A stretch of 64,000 nucleotides of DNA from Cercis canadensis (Eukaryota > Streptophyta > Magnoliopsida > Fabales > Fabaceae): assembly GCA_003255065.1 (NCBI GenBank), contig QAOA01007318.1, forward strand, positions 1 to 64,000. Reading direction: 5' to 3'. A program made the position numbers and the translations under genes. Shown here in pieces: positions 24,228 to 34,815 of this stretch. The notes below the pieces were generated by a model that was not told where the DNA came from, ran no database searches, and saw only the letters and a list, made by a program, of their open reading frames with translations. How positions within the stretch are numbered: position 1 is the stretch's first letter; every line of letters begins with the position of its first letter.

Positions 24228-25205
24228 ATGTCTCCTTCCCACTGTTTGACTGCGTTGCCCCTTAAGCTCCTTATACCAGTCTGGATACCCATGTAACTTG
24301 AAACAATTATCTCGAGTGTGACCTCCAGTATTACAGTGAGTGCATGAGAATTTTTCGTATTTTTCATTTTTCTTTTCATTGTAATTTTGCTTCTTATGAT
24401 GTCCCCTGCCAAAACCATTTCCAGCACCTCTTCCTGTTGGAGTTCTTGCCAGCATAGCTGAATTTTCGACTTTCCCTGCCAGGCTAGTATGGACTTCACG
24501 TTGCTTTTCAATGCGTAGAGTCATTGAATATGCCTTGTTCACTGAGGGTAAGGGGTCCATCACTAGAATTTGGTTCCTGATATGGTCAAAATCTTCACTA
24601 AGCCCCATTAAGAACTGTAGTAGCTTGCTGGAGTGTGCAAGATCAGCTACTTTCTTTGTAACATCACAGGTGCAGTTTTTGCAGGTACATTTTGGAATTG
24701 GTTGGACACAGTCTAACTCATCCCATAGCTTCTTCAGTGTGGTGAAATACTTGACCACTGATTGATTTCCTTGAGAAATTGTGCTTATTTCTCGTTGAAT
24801 TTGATAAATCTGAGGTCCATTTGATTCACCGAACCTCTCTTCCAATTCCACCCATAGTTCTCTTGCAGTGGATGCATAGAGGAAAGCTTCCACTATTTCT
24901 TTAGAAATGGAGTTCAGGATCCATGAACGAATCATGCAATCCACACGAATCCAATGATCAAACTCAGTTGATCCTTCTTCAGGTATACCATACCTTCCAT
25001 CGATGAATCCGAGCTTCATCTTTGCTCCTAATGCTATTTTAATTGACCTACTCCATGACAAGTAATTGTTACCTGTCAGATGAGATGTCACCAATTGCAT
25101 TCCAGGATGATCAGAATTTGCTAATACCATGGGATCATCGCCATTGGCGGTGCTCGATGCTTCTTTATTCGTCGATGCAGCTTCAGCTTCCATCTTCTTA
25201 ATCAA
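23841..25205 (-). pseudogene. copia gag plus first protease copy
   Basis: The N-terminal 250 residues resemble the copia Gag domain (HPGMQLVTSHLTGNNYLSW; DELD; FLMGL; DPLPSVNKAY). A CX2CX4HX4C zinc knuckle follows (CTHCNTGGHTRDNC), then the upstream protease copy with DTGASNH. The frame ends at 23841 where the duplicated segment shifts phase. Confidence 0.9.
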
Positions 25206-25275
25206 TCAAGGAATGTCTTTCACTCAACTTATTCGAGTCAATAGATCGAACTTATTCGCAAATCAAGATCGATTT

Positions 25276-25287
25276 GCTCTGATACCA
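25276..25287 (-). other. copia primer-binding site (initiator tRNA-Met)
   Basis: The minus strand reads TGGTATCAGAGC directly after the LTR terminus ...TTTCACA. This is the standard plant copia PBS, complementary to initiator tRNA-Met. It fixes the LTR edge at 25288. Confidence 0.9.
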
Positions 25288-25315
25288 TGTGAAATATCAG
25301 AATCCTCAAGAACAG
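25288..25315 (-). mobile_element. Inner 28 bp of the copia 5' LTR
   Basis: TGTGAAATATC... here matches the start of the solo LTR at 19401. The rest of the LTR is lost in the gap. Confidence 0.85.
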
Positions 25316-25891
25316 NNNNNNNNNNNNNNNNNNNNNNNNNNNNNNNNNNNNNNNNNNNNNNNNNNNNNNNNNNNNNNNNNNNNNNNNNNNNNNNNNNNNN
25401 NNNNNNNNNNNNNNNNNNNNNNNNNNNNNNNNNNNNNNNNNNNNNNNNNNNNNNNNNNNNNNNNNNNNNNNNNNNNNNNNNNNNNNNNNNNNNNNNNNNN
25501 NNNNNNNNNNNNNNNNNNNNNNNNNNNNNNNNNNNNNNNNNNNNNNNNNNNNNNNNNNNNNNNNNNNNNNNNNNNNNNNNNNNNNNNNNNNNNNNNNNNN
25601 NNNNNNNNNNNNNNNNNNNNNNNNNNNNNNNNNNNNNNNNNNNNNNNNNNNNNNNNNNNNNNNNNNNNNNNNNNNNNNNNNNNNNNNNNNNNNNNNNNNN
25701 NNNNNNNNNNNNNNNNNNNNNNNNNNNNNNNNNNNNNNNNNNNNNNNNNNNNNNNNNNNNNNNNNNNNNNNNNNNNNNNNNNNNNNNNNNNNNNNNNNNN
25801 NNNNNNNNNNNNNNNNNNNNNNNNNNNNNNNNNNNNNNNNNNNNNNNNNNNNNNNNNNNNNNNNNNNNNNNNNNNNNNNNNNNNNNNNNNN
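25316..25891. other. Assembly gap (576 N)
   Basis: Undetermined bases. The remainder of the copia 5' LTR and the outer end of the SDR palindrome should lie here. Confidence 0.99.
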
Positions 25892-26361
25892 CATCGCAGA
25901 AGCTACAAATCTTCAACGCAGATCTCAGCAACCCAGAAAGTTTCGGTGCAGCTGTAGAAGGGTGCATTGGAGTGTTCCATGTTGCTACCCCAGTTGACTT
26001 TCAAGGAAAAGAAGCTGAGGAAGTGGTGACCAAAAGAACCATAGATGGAGCATTGCGCCTTTTAAAGATCTGCCTCGATGCAAAGACTGTGAAGCGAGTT
26101 GTCTACACTTCTAGTGCCTCTGCTGTCATCAACAATGGCAAAGATGATGAAGTCATGGACGAGAGTTTCTGGAGTGATGTCGATTATCTTAGAACTTGTA
26201 AGCCATTTGCGTGGCCGTACGCAGTTTCTAAGACATTGACAGAAAAGGCAGTGCTTGAATTTGGAGAACAAAATGGATTGGATGTTGTGACTCTAATTCC
26301 TAGTCTTGTTCATGGACCCTTCATTTGTCCTAACATTCCTGGCTCAGTTGCTATCTTATTG
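25892..26361 (+). pseudogene. Vestitone-reductase-like SDR, exon 2 body, inverted fragment
   Basis: Encodes [17 protein letters not shown] through [10 protein letters not shown] and the catalytic YAVSK to PGSVAILLG. It lacks exon 1, the start of exon 2 and the downstream exons. At 26362 it passes straight into the reversed head of exon 2. A nearly identical body lies on the minus strand at 33040-33530, forming the outer part of the palindrome. Cannot be expressed as a complete enzyme. Confidence 0.85.
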
Positions 26362-27309
26362 GGAACTTTCTGGGTTGCTGAGATCTGCGTTGAAGATTTG
26401 TAGCTTCTGCGATGCTCCAGGTAAATTTGTGAGGAAGCTATTGTCTCTCTTGCGTTCTGCTTATGTCAAAAAGGTCAAAAAAATAAAAAAGAATCATTTG
26501 CTATGTTCCAGTATACCAAGCTAAGCTGCGTGTTCAAGTGACACTTTAATAGTAAAAAAAATTATGGGAATCTTGAATTTCTACCTCCTATGAAAATGTT
26601 TTGATGAGAAACTTAGCTAAATAATATTCTTGAGAATGTTAGTTTCCTAAGAATATATTTTAAAAAATTTACATAAAACATGAAAACTTAAGACTCCTAA
26701 GTTAAGATTTTTGAGAAACTATAAAGAATACCTACCCCCTAATAGTTAAGCATTATTATTATAGAGATTTCTGGTTTAAAAAATTAAGTGTAGTGGAATT
26801 TTAGAAAGGACTAAGTTATTCTCGCTATGTTTTCCTCTAATAGCATGGTTATTGTATAATCTTAATAAAACAAAATAGATCAAGATAATTTTCACTTTTC
26901 GATACCTCTAATCTACAAAAAGATGTCCAAAGAAGGAAACCACAAAAAAGAAACATAATGGGGAAGTCTAACAAGCTTTTCTCAAAATGGAAAAAGGAAT
27001 ATTATCACTACTTTAATCAATAAAGATATCAAGAATGCACATATATAGACAAGAAGAGACATCCACAGGGGAGGAAAACAAAGAGAACCCTCCAATATCC
27101 TAGAAACTTGCATTCTCACCACTTCCAAATTTGTATATAATTGTGTAACAGTTTATAGAAATATGATTTTATGTTGGATAAAATAGTGTACCTAGGTGAG
27201 ATCGAACAGTGGTATTGACAAAGTAGCCATGCTCAAGGAGTGTCTTGATGATCCATGAACCAAGAAACCCTGTACCACCTGTGACACATACTCTTCCCTT
27301 GCCTTCCAT
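26362..27309 (-). pseudogene. Vestitone-reductase-like SDR, exon 1 and exon 2 head (left arm)
   Basis: Exon 1 (27309-27192) is intact: [19 protein letters not shown] with the NAD(P)-binding TGxxGxxG. After an intron, exon 2 begins at 26456 ([14 protein letters not shown]) and breaks off at 26362, where orientation flips. It encodes about 70 residues of a roughly 327-residue enzyme. Confidence 0.85.
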
Positions 27310-28006
27310 TATTTCACTCTCACGCTTTCTCTTTCTCTAGTTTCCTCAAAAATGGTATTTATAATGGTTAGTAGTGCTGACATTAGCCAAAAACATTAGT
27401 ACAATAAATTTTTGTTTTGAGAATTTCAAAGCTTCCGTTTTTTGTTTATTGCGGCTGGGAAAATTATAGTAGTCAAAGTCTAGGGCAAGATATTTGGGCG
27501 GAAGAAGCTCTAGTTCAAATAAAAGTCCATAAATAATCCAACAAAAGTCTCTGCATGATATTAATGTATGGTTGGCAATAGTTAAGGCCATGGAATTTAT
27601 TATATTTTGGCATATTATAGATAACCACTTGGAATAGTCTACTTCCTCAACTACCACTCCTGTTTGAACAATTCAAAACCCAAAAATACACGCTGTTGAT
27701 TCAAACCTTTTAATTGTCAAAACTATGTTGAAGTTATTACTGAAAAAAACAACCAGCAATAGCAATCATATATAGAATTTTTGTACCATGTCCTAAAGCT
27801 TGATTGAAATTGAATGGATTTATTTTGAACTTTCCAAAGTCTATGGTACTTTGATTTTTTCATTGGTATCACTAGCCACCACAGTACCAACAACAACTTT
27901 GATTTCAGATTTGCTTTTATATGTATGGAGAATTTTGCCTGTATAATTTTCCCCATAGAAAACAAAATTGGAAGTCAAAAAACTCTGCATGGGCTAAAAA
28001 ATTGAG

Positions 28007-28614
28007 AGCTTGTCAGACAACCGGGTGACCATCCCAGCCAGTATCCCGGCTGAGAACGATCCTCTGCGGTTCAAGAAGGCATCAGTGAGCCACTGAACCA
28101 TTAATCACGCTCTAGTCAACCGGTCATAATTCATCCACCAAGCTTTGGTTCCTGTCTCCTTAGAACTCAAGGATTCAGAGGTACGAGCCTATAGAACAGA
28201 TCCTGTTCAAGTAAGGTCGTAACCTAAGTCAGTTTCTGTTGTATTATATACTTGCTTTGGCACTTGTTCTAGTCGATGTGGGACTTTTCAATTAATTCGT
28301 CTTACTGCAATGACAAAAACACCCATTAGGAGATCTATTTTGACTCAACACATTAAAGGGCAACAACGGTTTTATTCCACTTCATGTCATTTATGCGACT
28401 CTGTATACAATAGATTCAAACGTAGTAGAAGTTATGAATAAGGAAAATTAATTTGTATGATTCTTCTGATAGAGGCATCAAGGATTGAGATATTTATCTC
28501 TGTTTGGAGTTACATCTTTAGCTAATTACTCGATGACTGCTATTTATACGTTTAGTTTCTTCAAGAACGTCATATTGTTCTTATATGCCTTGAATCTTGT
28601 GAGATAGATGACTG
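28007..28614 (+). repeat. Cluster repeat R, copy 1
   Basis: About 600 bp shared with 33956-34568 and 37941-38550: agcttgtcagacaaccgggt..., catagttcatcc.ccaagctttgg, gtcgatgtgggact, ttgactcaacacattaaagg and cttgaatcttgtgagatagatga. Inverted pieces also lie at 29506-29640 and 30164-30220. It always sits downstream of an SDR copy, so it is part of the duplicated unit. No function recognised. Confidence 0.8.
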
Positions 28615-28867
28615 CTTTTCCATTTTTTCCCCCTCAATTTGCAATCTTCCAAGTTCCAAATACAAAATCTGTCTTTGCATAGTTCATATTGGCAATCAGC
28701 TTTTATCCTATTTTATTTGAGTTTTTTTTTATAATAATTCTTTCGTCTAAATTCAATTGATCCCGTTAAAATTGTCTTTTGTCCAACTTAAAGTTTGGCA
28801 CAATAGGAGCAAAAATAACATAACTCAATTTGTGAAATGTGTGGGCGCAAAAATTGCCTATTTGTGA

Positions 28868-29229
28868 TTAGTCTTTGAATAAAGGACTTAGCTTCCATTT
28901 CCAATATTTGTGATTATTGTCTAACGATTGAATAGTAAGAAATAGGAGTAGCAAATTGCAGCACATACCAAATAGCAAAGCCAATGTGGTAGCAAGAGAG
29001 AGGGGAAACATAGGACAAAAGAAGGGTCCAAGTCCAACAACATAAGGGAGAACCAGAGTCACAACATCCAATCCATTTTATTCTCCAAATTCAAGTACTG
29101 ACTTTTTCAATGGCTGCTTTGAAACTTTCAGGGTTGCTGAGATCTGCATTGAAGATTTGTACCTTTTGGAATGGTCCCGGTAAATTTGTGAGGAAGCTAA
29201 CATCTTTCTTGTGTTCTGCTTATGTCAAA
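28868..29229 (-). pseudogene. Vestitone-reductase-like SDR relic in palindrome spacer
   Basis: Starts at the usual exon-2 acceptor (gcag|aacacaag), encodes SFLTNLPG...[16 protein letters not shown], then jumps over roughly 330 bp, including the catalytic Tyr and Lys, to VLEFGE, followed by a stop and DVVTLVLPYVVG to the normal exon-2 donor. Exons 1, 3 and 4 are absent. Confidence 0.82.
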
Positions 29230-29730
29230 GAAGAACAAAACTATTTGCTCTGTTTTATTGGATCAATTTGCAAAATTACTATCCCTTTTCAATACCTCTA
29301 AGCTAATCTAAAAATAATGTAAGAAGGGAATTCACAAAACATTTAAACAAAATCTGAATCCGAAAACACCTACATATTTTTCCTGTCAAAATCAAATTCT
29401 GCTACATACATAATTTTGTAACACGAAGTTTATGAAAAATATCATTTATGAAATACCAAAATCGACGTAGTAACATAAAAACTCTGACACCTGTCTTACA
29501 ATGCCTGGATGAATTATGACCGGTTGACCAGAGCGTGATTAATGGTTGAGTGGCTTACTGAAGCCTTCTGAACCGCAGAGGATCGTTCTCAGTTGGGATA
29601 CTGGCTGAGATGGTCACCCGGTTGTCTGACAAGCTCTCAATATTTTTCGCCCATGCAGAGTTTTTTGACTTCCAATTTTGTTTTCTATGGGAGTTGGTAT
29701 TGTGACAAGTGAAACCAATGAAAAAATCAA

Positions 29731-30101
29731 GACTAAAACCCTTTTTTAGTTCTTCAAAAATGTAGTCACTGACAAATTCGTCTTCCAAAAATTTTCAGTG
29801 ACAAATTGGTCATTGAATTGTTATTTCACTGACAAATTAGTCCTCCGATAAGCAAGATCAGTGAAAAGAAAAGGAGCACTTGAATGAGAAAATAAGGGCT
29901 TAAACATAGCTATGCAAGATCAATGAAAAAAATTTAGGAAAGGGGTCTGCAAGGGTCCATAGTTTTTCTCATTAAAGTACCAAATGACTAATTTGTCAGA
30001 CAGAATAATAATTCAAGGACCAATTTGTCACTGAAAATAATTTTTGGAGGACGAATTTGTCAGTAACTGCATTTTTCAAGGACTAAAAAAGGGTTTTACT
30101 C
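29731..30101. mobile_element. Mutator-type MITE with 9-bp TSD aaaaatcaa
   Basis: The ends are GACTAAAACCCTTTTTTAG and, reversed, GAGTAAAACCCTTTTTTAG; long inverted arms contain the phrase gacaaatt.gtc several times. It is flanked by aaaaatcaa at 29722-29730 and 30102-30110. The empty site is visible in the opposite palindrome arm near 27840-27860 and in a local duplicate near 30298, which confirms the boundaries. 371 bp, non-coding. Confidence 0.92.
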
Positions 30102-30562
30102 AAAAATCAAAGTACCATAGAATTTGGAAAGTTCAAAATAAATCCATTCAATTTCAATCTACCGCAGAGGATCGTTCTCAGCTGGGATACTGGCTGAGAT
30201 GGTGTCTGACAAGCTCTTAATAATTTTATCCCATGCAGAGTTTTTTGACTTCCAAATCTGAATCAAAGTTGTAGTTGATAATGTGACAAGTGATACCAAT
30301 GAAAAAATTAAAGTACCATAGAATCTTGCTTTTGGAAAGTTCAAAATGAATCCATTCAAATTTCAATCAAACTATATATCGTGCAAAAATGAAATATATA
30401 ATGGGTACTGCACCATTCCTTTTGGAAAGTTCAAAATAAATCCATTCAATTTCAATAAAGCTATAGGACATGGTACAAAAATTCTATATATAATTGCTAT
30501 TGCTGGTGGTTTTTGTCACTAATAACTTCCACATAGTTTTGACAATTAAAAGGTTTGATTCA

Positions 30563-31849
30563 TGTTGAGATTTTGACCGGCAAGTGTATTGGGTCACAAA
30601 AGTAGTAAATGATGAGTGAAGAATATCGTCCTTAGGGATCGAAGTTTAACAACTATCAAATTCACTAATATTAGCTTTATTTGGAAAAACGGATTGTTGG
30701 ATCAAAGAGACTTCTAAATTTAGATTTGCAATCAAAAACTAACTAAAATTATGTAGTAAAGAAAATTAATTCAGCAACAATTGAAATTGAGGGAGAAACA
30801 ATAATAAAAGGGGCTAGGGGTCTGATTTCACTTGATTATGACTTCAGTTACTTCATTGACAAAACAACATTTGAATTATTGGAGAATTAGTTATTCTAAT
30901 CACAGTTCCTTTATTGATAGTCAAATTCCCTAAATTAACTGAGACCCAATTCCTTGGAGAATCAATCATACATATTACAATCAATTGCCCAATCCTTTGG
31001 TATAATTTTAATTATCTAGGTGTTTAAGTTCTAAGGAATTCAATCCAAGACCATACAAATTAAGCTATCTATTCCTAGAATTACTCAATTTGCAGTAGTG
31101 ATTACAAGTAGCACACCAACATCTTACTATCCCTAGTATAGAAATGAGTCAACTAATCAATCAAATGGTGATCAAATATTCAAAAGCATTAAGCGCAGTA
31201 AAAACTATTTCAACAAAGGAATTTATTTAAGAATGACTTATTCAACAATAAAACTTCATTATAATCAAGCTACATCATTCCCCTAGTTAAAGAGGTTTAG
31301 CTAATCATGAAGAAATGAAAGAAGAATGTAAAAACAGAGTTCATCCAGAGAGAGAAGATCGGTTCCGGGTGGTGAATCCGTGCTCCAATCCTTCTAGCTT
31401 GCACTCAATTCTCTCCTCCTACTCCTTGACGGCTCTCCCCTTTTTTATCCTCCCTTCCTTCCTTTTAATATGTAGGTTAGAATAAGAGGGAAAAATGAAA
31501 TGACACGTTAGAATCCGACACAAACGCTAGGGGTTGGGCATTGAAAACTCAAATTTGGTTCTAGGGTGCCAGCGCTGAGCGCTGGATGCTATATTTGCCA
31601 AAGCAAATTTCTTCAACTTTGAGCTTCCCACATCACTTTTCCAACATTTCAATCCTGAAAAACAACCAAGATGAACAAGATAGCCAAGAATACGCTAGGA
31701 AATTAAATAAAAACTAAACGGATCTCTATCTTAATGAATCTATTGAGTAAAAAGGTGAAAAGAACTAACATTTATACAAAACTAGAAACAAGAACCAACT
31801 ATCTTGAGTATATTTGGAGCCTAAATAATTCTATTTCATAGAATTATCA
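30563..31849 (-). mobile_element. Solo LTR of Tat/Athila-like element, TSD attca
   Basis: Runs TGTTGAGATTTTGACCGG...AGAATTATCA and is flanked by attca at 30558-30562 and 31850-31854. It is a diverged relative of the LTR at 1192-2672, in the same orientation. The opposite palindrome arm keeps the uninterrupted site (ggtttgaatcaacag..tgta, minus strand near 27690). 1,287 bp with no internal region. Confidence 0.9.
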
Positions 31850-32274
31850 ATTCAACAACGTGTATTTTTGGGTTTTGAATTGTTGATTCAAACAGGAGTG
31901 GTAGTTGAGGAAGTAGACTGTTCCAAGTGGTTATCTATAATATGCCAAAATATGATAAATTCCATGGCCCTTAACTATTGCCAACCATACATTAATATTA
32001 TGCATAAAGTTTTGTTGGATTATCTATGGACTTTTATTTGAACTAGAGCTTCTTCCGCAGAAATATCTTGCCCTAGACTTAATTTGACTACTATAATTTT
32101 CCCAGCCACAATAAACAAAAAATGGAAGCTTTGAAATTGTCAAACAAAAATTTGTTGTACTAATGTTTTTGGCTAATGTCAGCACCACTAACCATCATAA
32201 ATACCAATTTTGGACGATATAGTTTCCAAGCTAAGGTAGGAAACTAGAGAAAGAGAAAGCGTGAGAGTGAAATA

Positions 32275-33001
32275 ATGGAAGGCAAGGGAAGAGTATGTGT
32301 CACAGGTGGTACAGGGTTTCTTGGTTCATGGATCATCAAGACACTCCTTGAGCATGGCTACTTTGTCAATACCACTGTTCGATCTCACCCAGGTACACTA
32401 TTTTATCCAACATAAAATCATATTTCTATAAACTGTTACACAATTATACACAATTTTGGAAGTGGTGAGAATGTAGGATGTCCAAGTTTCTAGGATATTG
32501 GAGGGTTCTCTTTGTTTTCCTCCCCTGTGGATGTCTCTTGTCTATATATGTGTATTCTTGATATCTTTATTGATTAAAGTAGTGATAATATTCCTTTTTC
32601 CATTTTGAGAAAAGCTTGTTAGACTTCCCCATTATGTTTCTTTTTTGTGGTTTCCTTCTTTGGACATCGATCTTTTATAGATTAGAGGTATCGAAAAGTG
32701 ATCATTATCTTGATCTATTTTTTTTTTATTCAAGATTCCCATAATATTTTTTTTACTATTAAAGTGTCACTTGAACACGCAGCTTAGCTTGGTATACTGG
32801 AAGATAGCAAATGATTCTTTTATTTTTTTGACCTTTTTGACATAAGCAGAACGCAAGAGAGATAATAGCTTCCTCACAAATTTACCGGGAGCATTCCAAA
32901 AGCTACAAATCTTCAATGCAGATCTCAGCAACCCAGAAAGTTTCAAAGCAGCCATTGAAGGGTGGATTGGAGTTTTCCATGTTGTTTCTGGAATGATGTA
33001 G
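32275..33001 (+). pseudogene. Vestitone-reductase-like SDR, right arm (truncated reading frame)
   Basis: Exon 1 is 32275-32392 (same TGGTGFLG motif as the left arm), followed by a GT-AG intron and exon 2 from 32850. The frame then reads [20 protein letters not shown]...GVFHVVSGMM and stops at 33001 because an internal stretch of exon 2 is deleted. The potential product is 89 aa with an incomplete Rossmann fold and no catalytic residues. Confidence 0.82.
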
Positions 33002-33038
33002 ATTTTCTTACAACTTTCCAGCCATTTGTAATAACATA

Positions 33039-33725
33039 CCAAGTAGCAGCCCCAATAAGATAGCAACTGAGCCAGGAATGTTAGGAGAAATGAAGGGTCC
33101 ATGAACAAGACTAGGAATTAGAGTCACAACATCCAATCCATTTTGTTCTCCAAATTCAAGCACTGCCTTTTCTGTCAATGTCTTAGAAACTGCGTACGGC
33201 CACGCAAATGGCTTACAAGTTCTAAGATAATCGACATCACTCCAGAAACTCTCGTCCATGACTTCATCATCTTTGCCATTGTTGATGACAGCAGAGGCAC
33301 TAGAAGTGTAGACAACTCGCTTCACAGTCTTTGCATCGAGGCAGATCTTTAAAAGGCGCAATGCTCCATCTATGGTTCTTTTGGTCACCACTTCCTCAGC
33401 TTCTTTTCCTTGGAAGTCAACTGGGGTAGCAACATGGAACACTCCAATGCACCCTTCTACAGCTGCACCGAAACTTTCTGGGTTGCTGAGATCTGCGTTG
33501 AAGATTTGTAGCTTCTGCGATGTCTTAGAAATCGCATACGACCACCCAAATGGCTTGAAAGTTGTAAGAAAATCTACATCATTCCAGAAACAACATGGAA
33601 AACCCCAATCCACCCTTCAACGGCTGCTTTGAAACTTTCTGGGTTGCTGAGACCTGCATTGAAGATTTGTAGCTTTTGGAATGCTCCCGGTAAATTTGTG
33701 AGGAAGCTAACATCTTTCTTGTGTT
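33039..33725 (-). pseudogene. Chimeric vestitone-reductase-like SDR exon 2 (two heads fused)
   Basis: From 33725 the minus strand gives a first exon-2 head that ends GVFHVVSGMM like the right-arm copy, runs through [12 protein letters not shown], and then restarts at [17 protein letters not shown] of a second, complete exon-2 body ([15 protein letters not shown]), ending at a proper donor at 33039. The order head-body-head-body is not a functional gene. The body is nearly identical to 25892-26361. Confidence 0.82.
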
Positions 33726-33955
33726 CTGCTTATGTCAAAGAAGAACAATACTATTTGCTCTGTTTTATTCGAGCAATTTGCAAAATTACTATCCCTTTTT
33801 CAATACCTCTCAGCTAATCTAAAAAGAATGTAAGAAGGGAATTCACAAAATAAGCTTCACACTTGACAAAATCTGAATCCGAAAACACATCATTTATAAA
33901 TCGATGTGGTAACATAAAAACTCTGCTAAGCTAAATTATCAAAAGATCAAATGGA

Positions 33956-34568
33956 AGCTTGTCAGACAACCGGGTAACCATCCCAGCCGGTATCCCAGCA
34001 AGGTACGATCCTCTGCGATTCAGAAGGCTTCACTGAGCCACTGAACCATTAATCACGCTCTGGTAACCCGGTCATAGTTCATCCTCCAAGCTTTGGTTCC
34101 TGTCTCCTTAGAACTCAAGGATACAGAGGTACGAGCCTATAGAACAGATCCTGTTCAAGTAAGGTCGTGCACTAATAAAGTTTCTGCTCTATTAAATAGT
34201 CTACTTTGACACTTGGTTGCAGTCGATGTGGGACTTGTTCAATTAATTTGTCCTGCTACAATGACAAAAATACCCATTGGAAGATCTATTTTGACTCAAC
34301 ACATTAAAGGGCCACATCGGTTTTATGCCACTTCATCTCATTTATGCGACTCCATATACAGTAGATTGGAACTAGTACAAGTTATCAATAAGGAAAATTA
34401 ATTTGCATGATTTTTCTGAGAGAGGCATCAAGGATTCAGGTATTTATCTCTTTTTGGAGTTGCATTAATCTTTAGTTACTTACTTGATGACTGCTATTTA
34501 TATCTTTAGTTTCTTCAAGAACGTCATATTATTCTTATATGCCTTGAATCTTGTGAGATAGATGATTG
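33956..34568 (+). repeat. Cluster repeat R, copy 2
   Basis: Same unit as 28007-28614, downstream of the intact SDR gene. The distance to the next copy (37941) is about 3,985 bp, the apparent tandem unit of this half of the cluster. Confidence 0.8.
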
Positions 34569-34815
34569 CTTGTTTCCATTTTTTTTTTCTCAATTTGCAA
34601 TCTTCCAAATACAAAATCTGTCTTTGCATAGTTGATATTGGCAATCAGCGTTTACCGTATTCTGTTGCAAACAAAGGCAATCTCCCTTCACTGGAGTGCT
34701 TATGACAATGAAAAAACTGCCCAAGGCAACAATACAAACATGTGATTAGCTATTCGATATAGCATGAAACAATCAAACAGCTTTCTTAATTCCTTCATTT
34801 CACGCTTAACATAAA

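Larger units (their letters stand above)
20493..25315 (-). mobile_element. Ty1/copia retrotransposon, 3' end missing, coding region broken
   Basis: On the minus strand the order is LTR edge (25315-25288), PBS (25287-25276), gag with a zinc knuckle, aspartic protease, integrase and reverse transcriptase/RNase H, the order that defines Ty1/copia. The 5' LTR runs into the assembly gap. The other end stops at the N at 20492, within RNase H (LWCDN), with no 3' LTR. The single polyprotein frame is cut by three lesions: a 373-bp direct duplication (23481-23853 and 23855-24227), an in-frame TAA at 22194-22192, and a 23-bp duplication (21489-21511 and 21512-21534). It cannot make a full polyprotein as assembled. 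Confidence 0.93.
25892..33535. repeat. Imperfect palindrome of SDR gene pieces and flanks (about 7.6 kb)
   Basis: Left arm (about 25892-28137) and right arm (about 29506-33535) are inverted copies. In matching order they hold exon 2 body, exon 2 head, intron, exon 1, upstream flank and part of the cluster repeat; the spacer 28138-29505 contains another SDR relic. The right arm is longer because of a MITE (29731-30101), a local duplication near 30164-30360 and a solo LTR (30563-31849). The left arm keeps the empty sites: ggtttgaatcaacag for the LTR and tgaaaaaatcaaagtacc for the MITE, both read on the minus strand. Confidence 0.82.

Noticed and set aside
25238..25967. Reading frames running across the N gap
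   Set aside because: They exist only because undetermined codons are read as open. Only the flanking SDR and LTR pieces are real.
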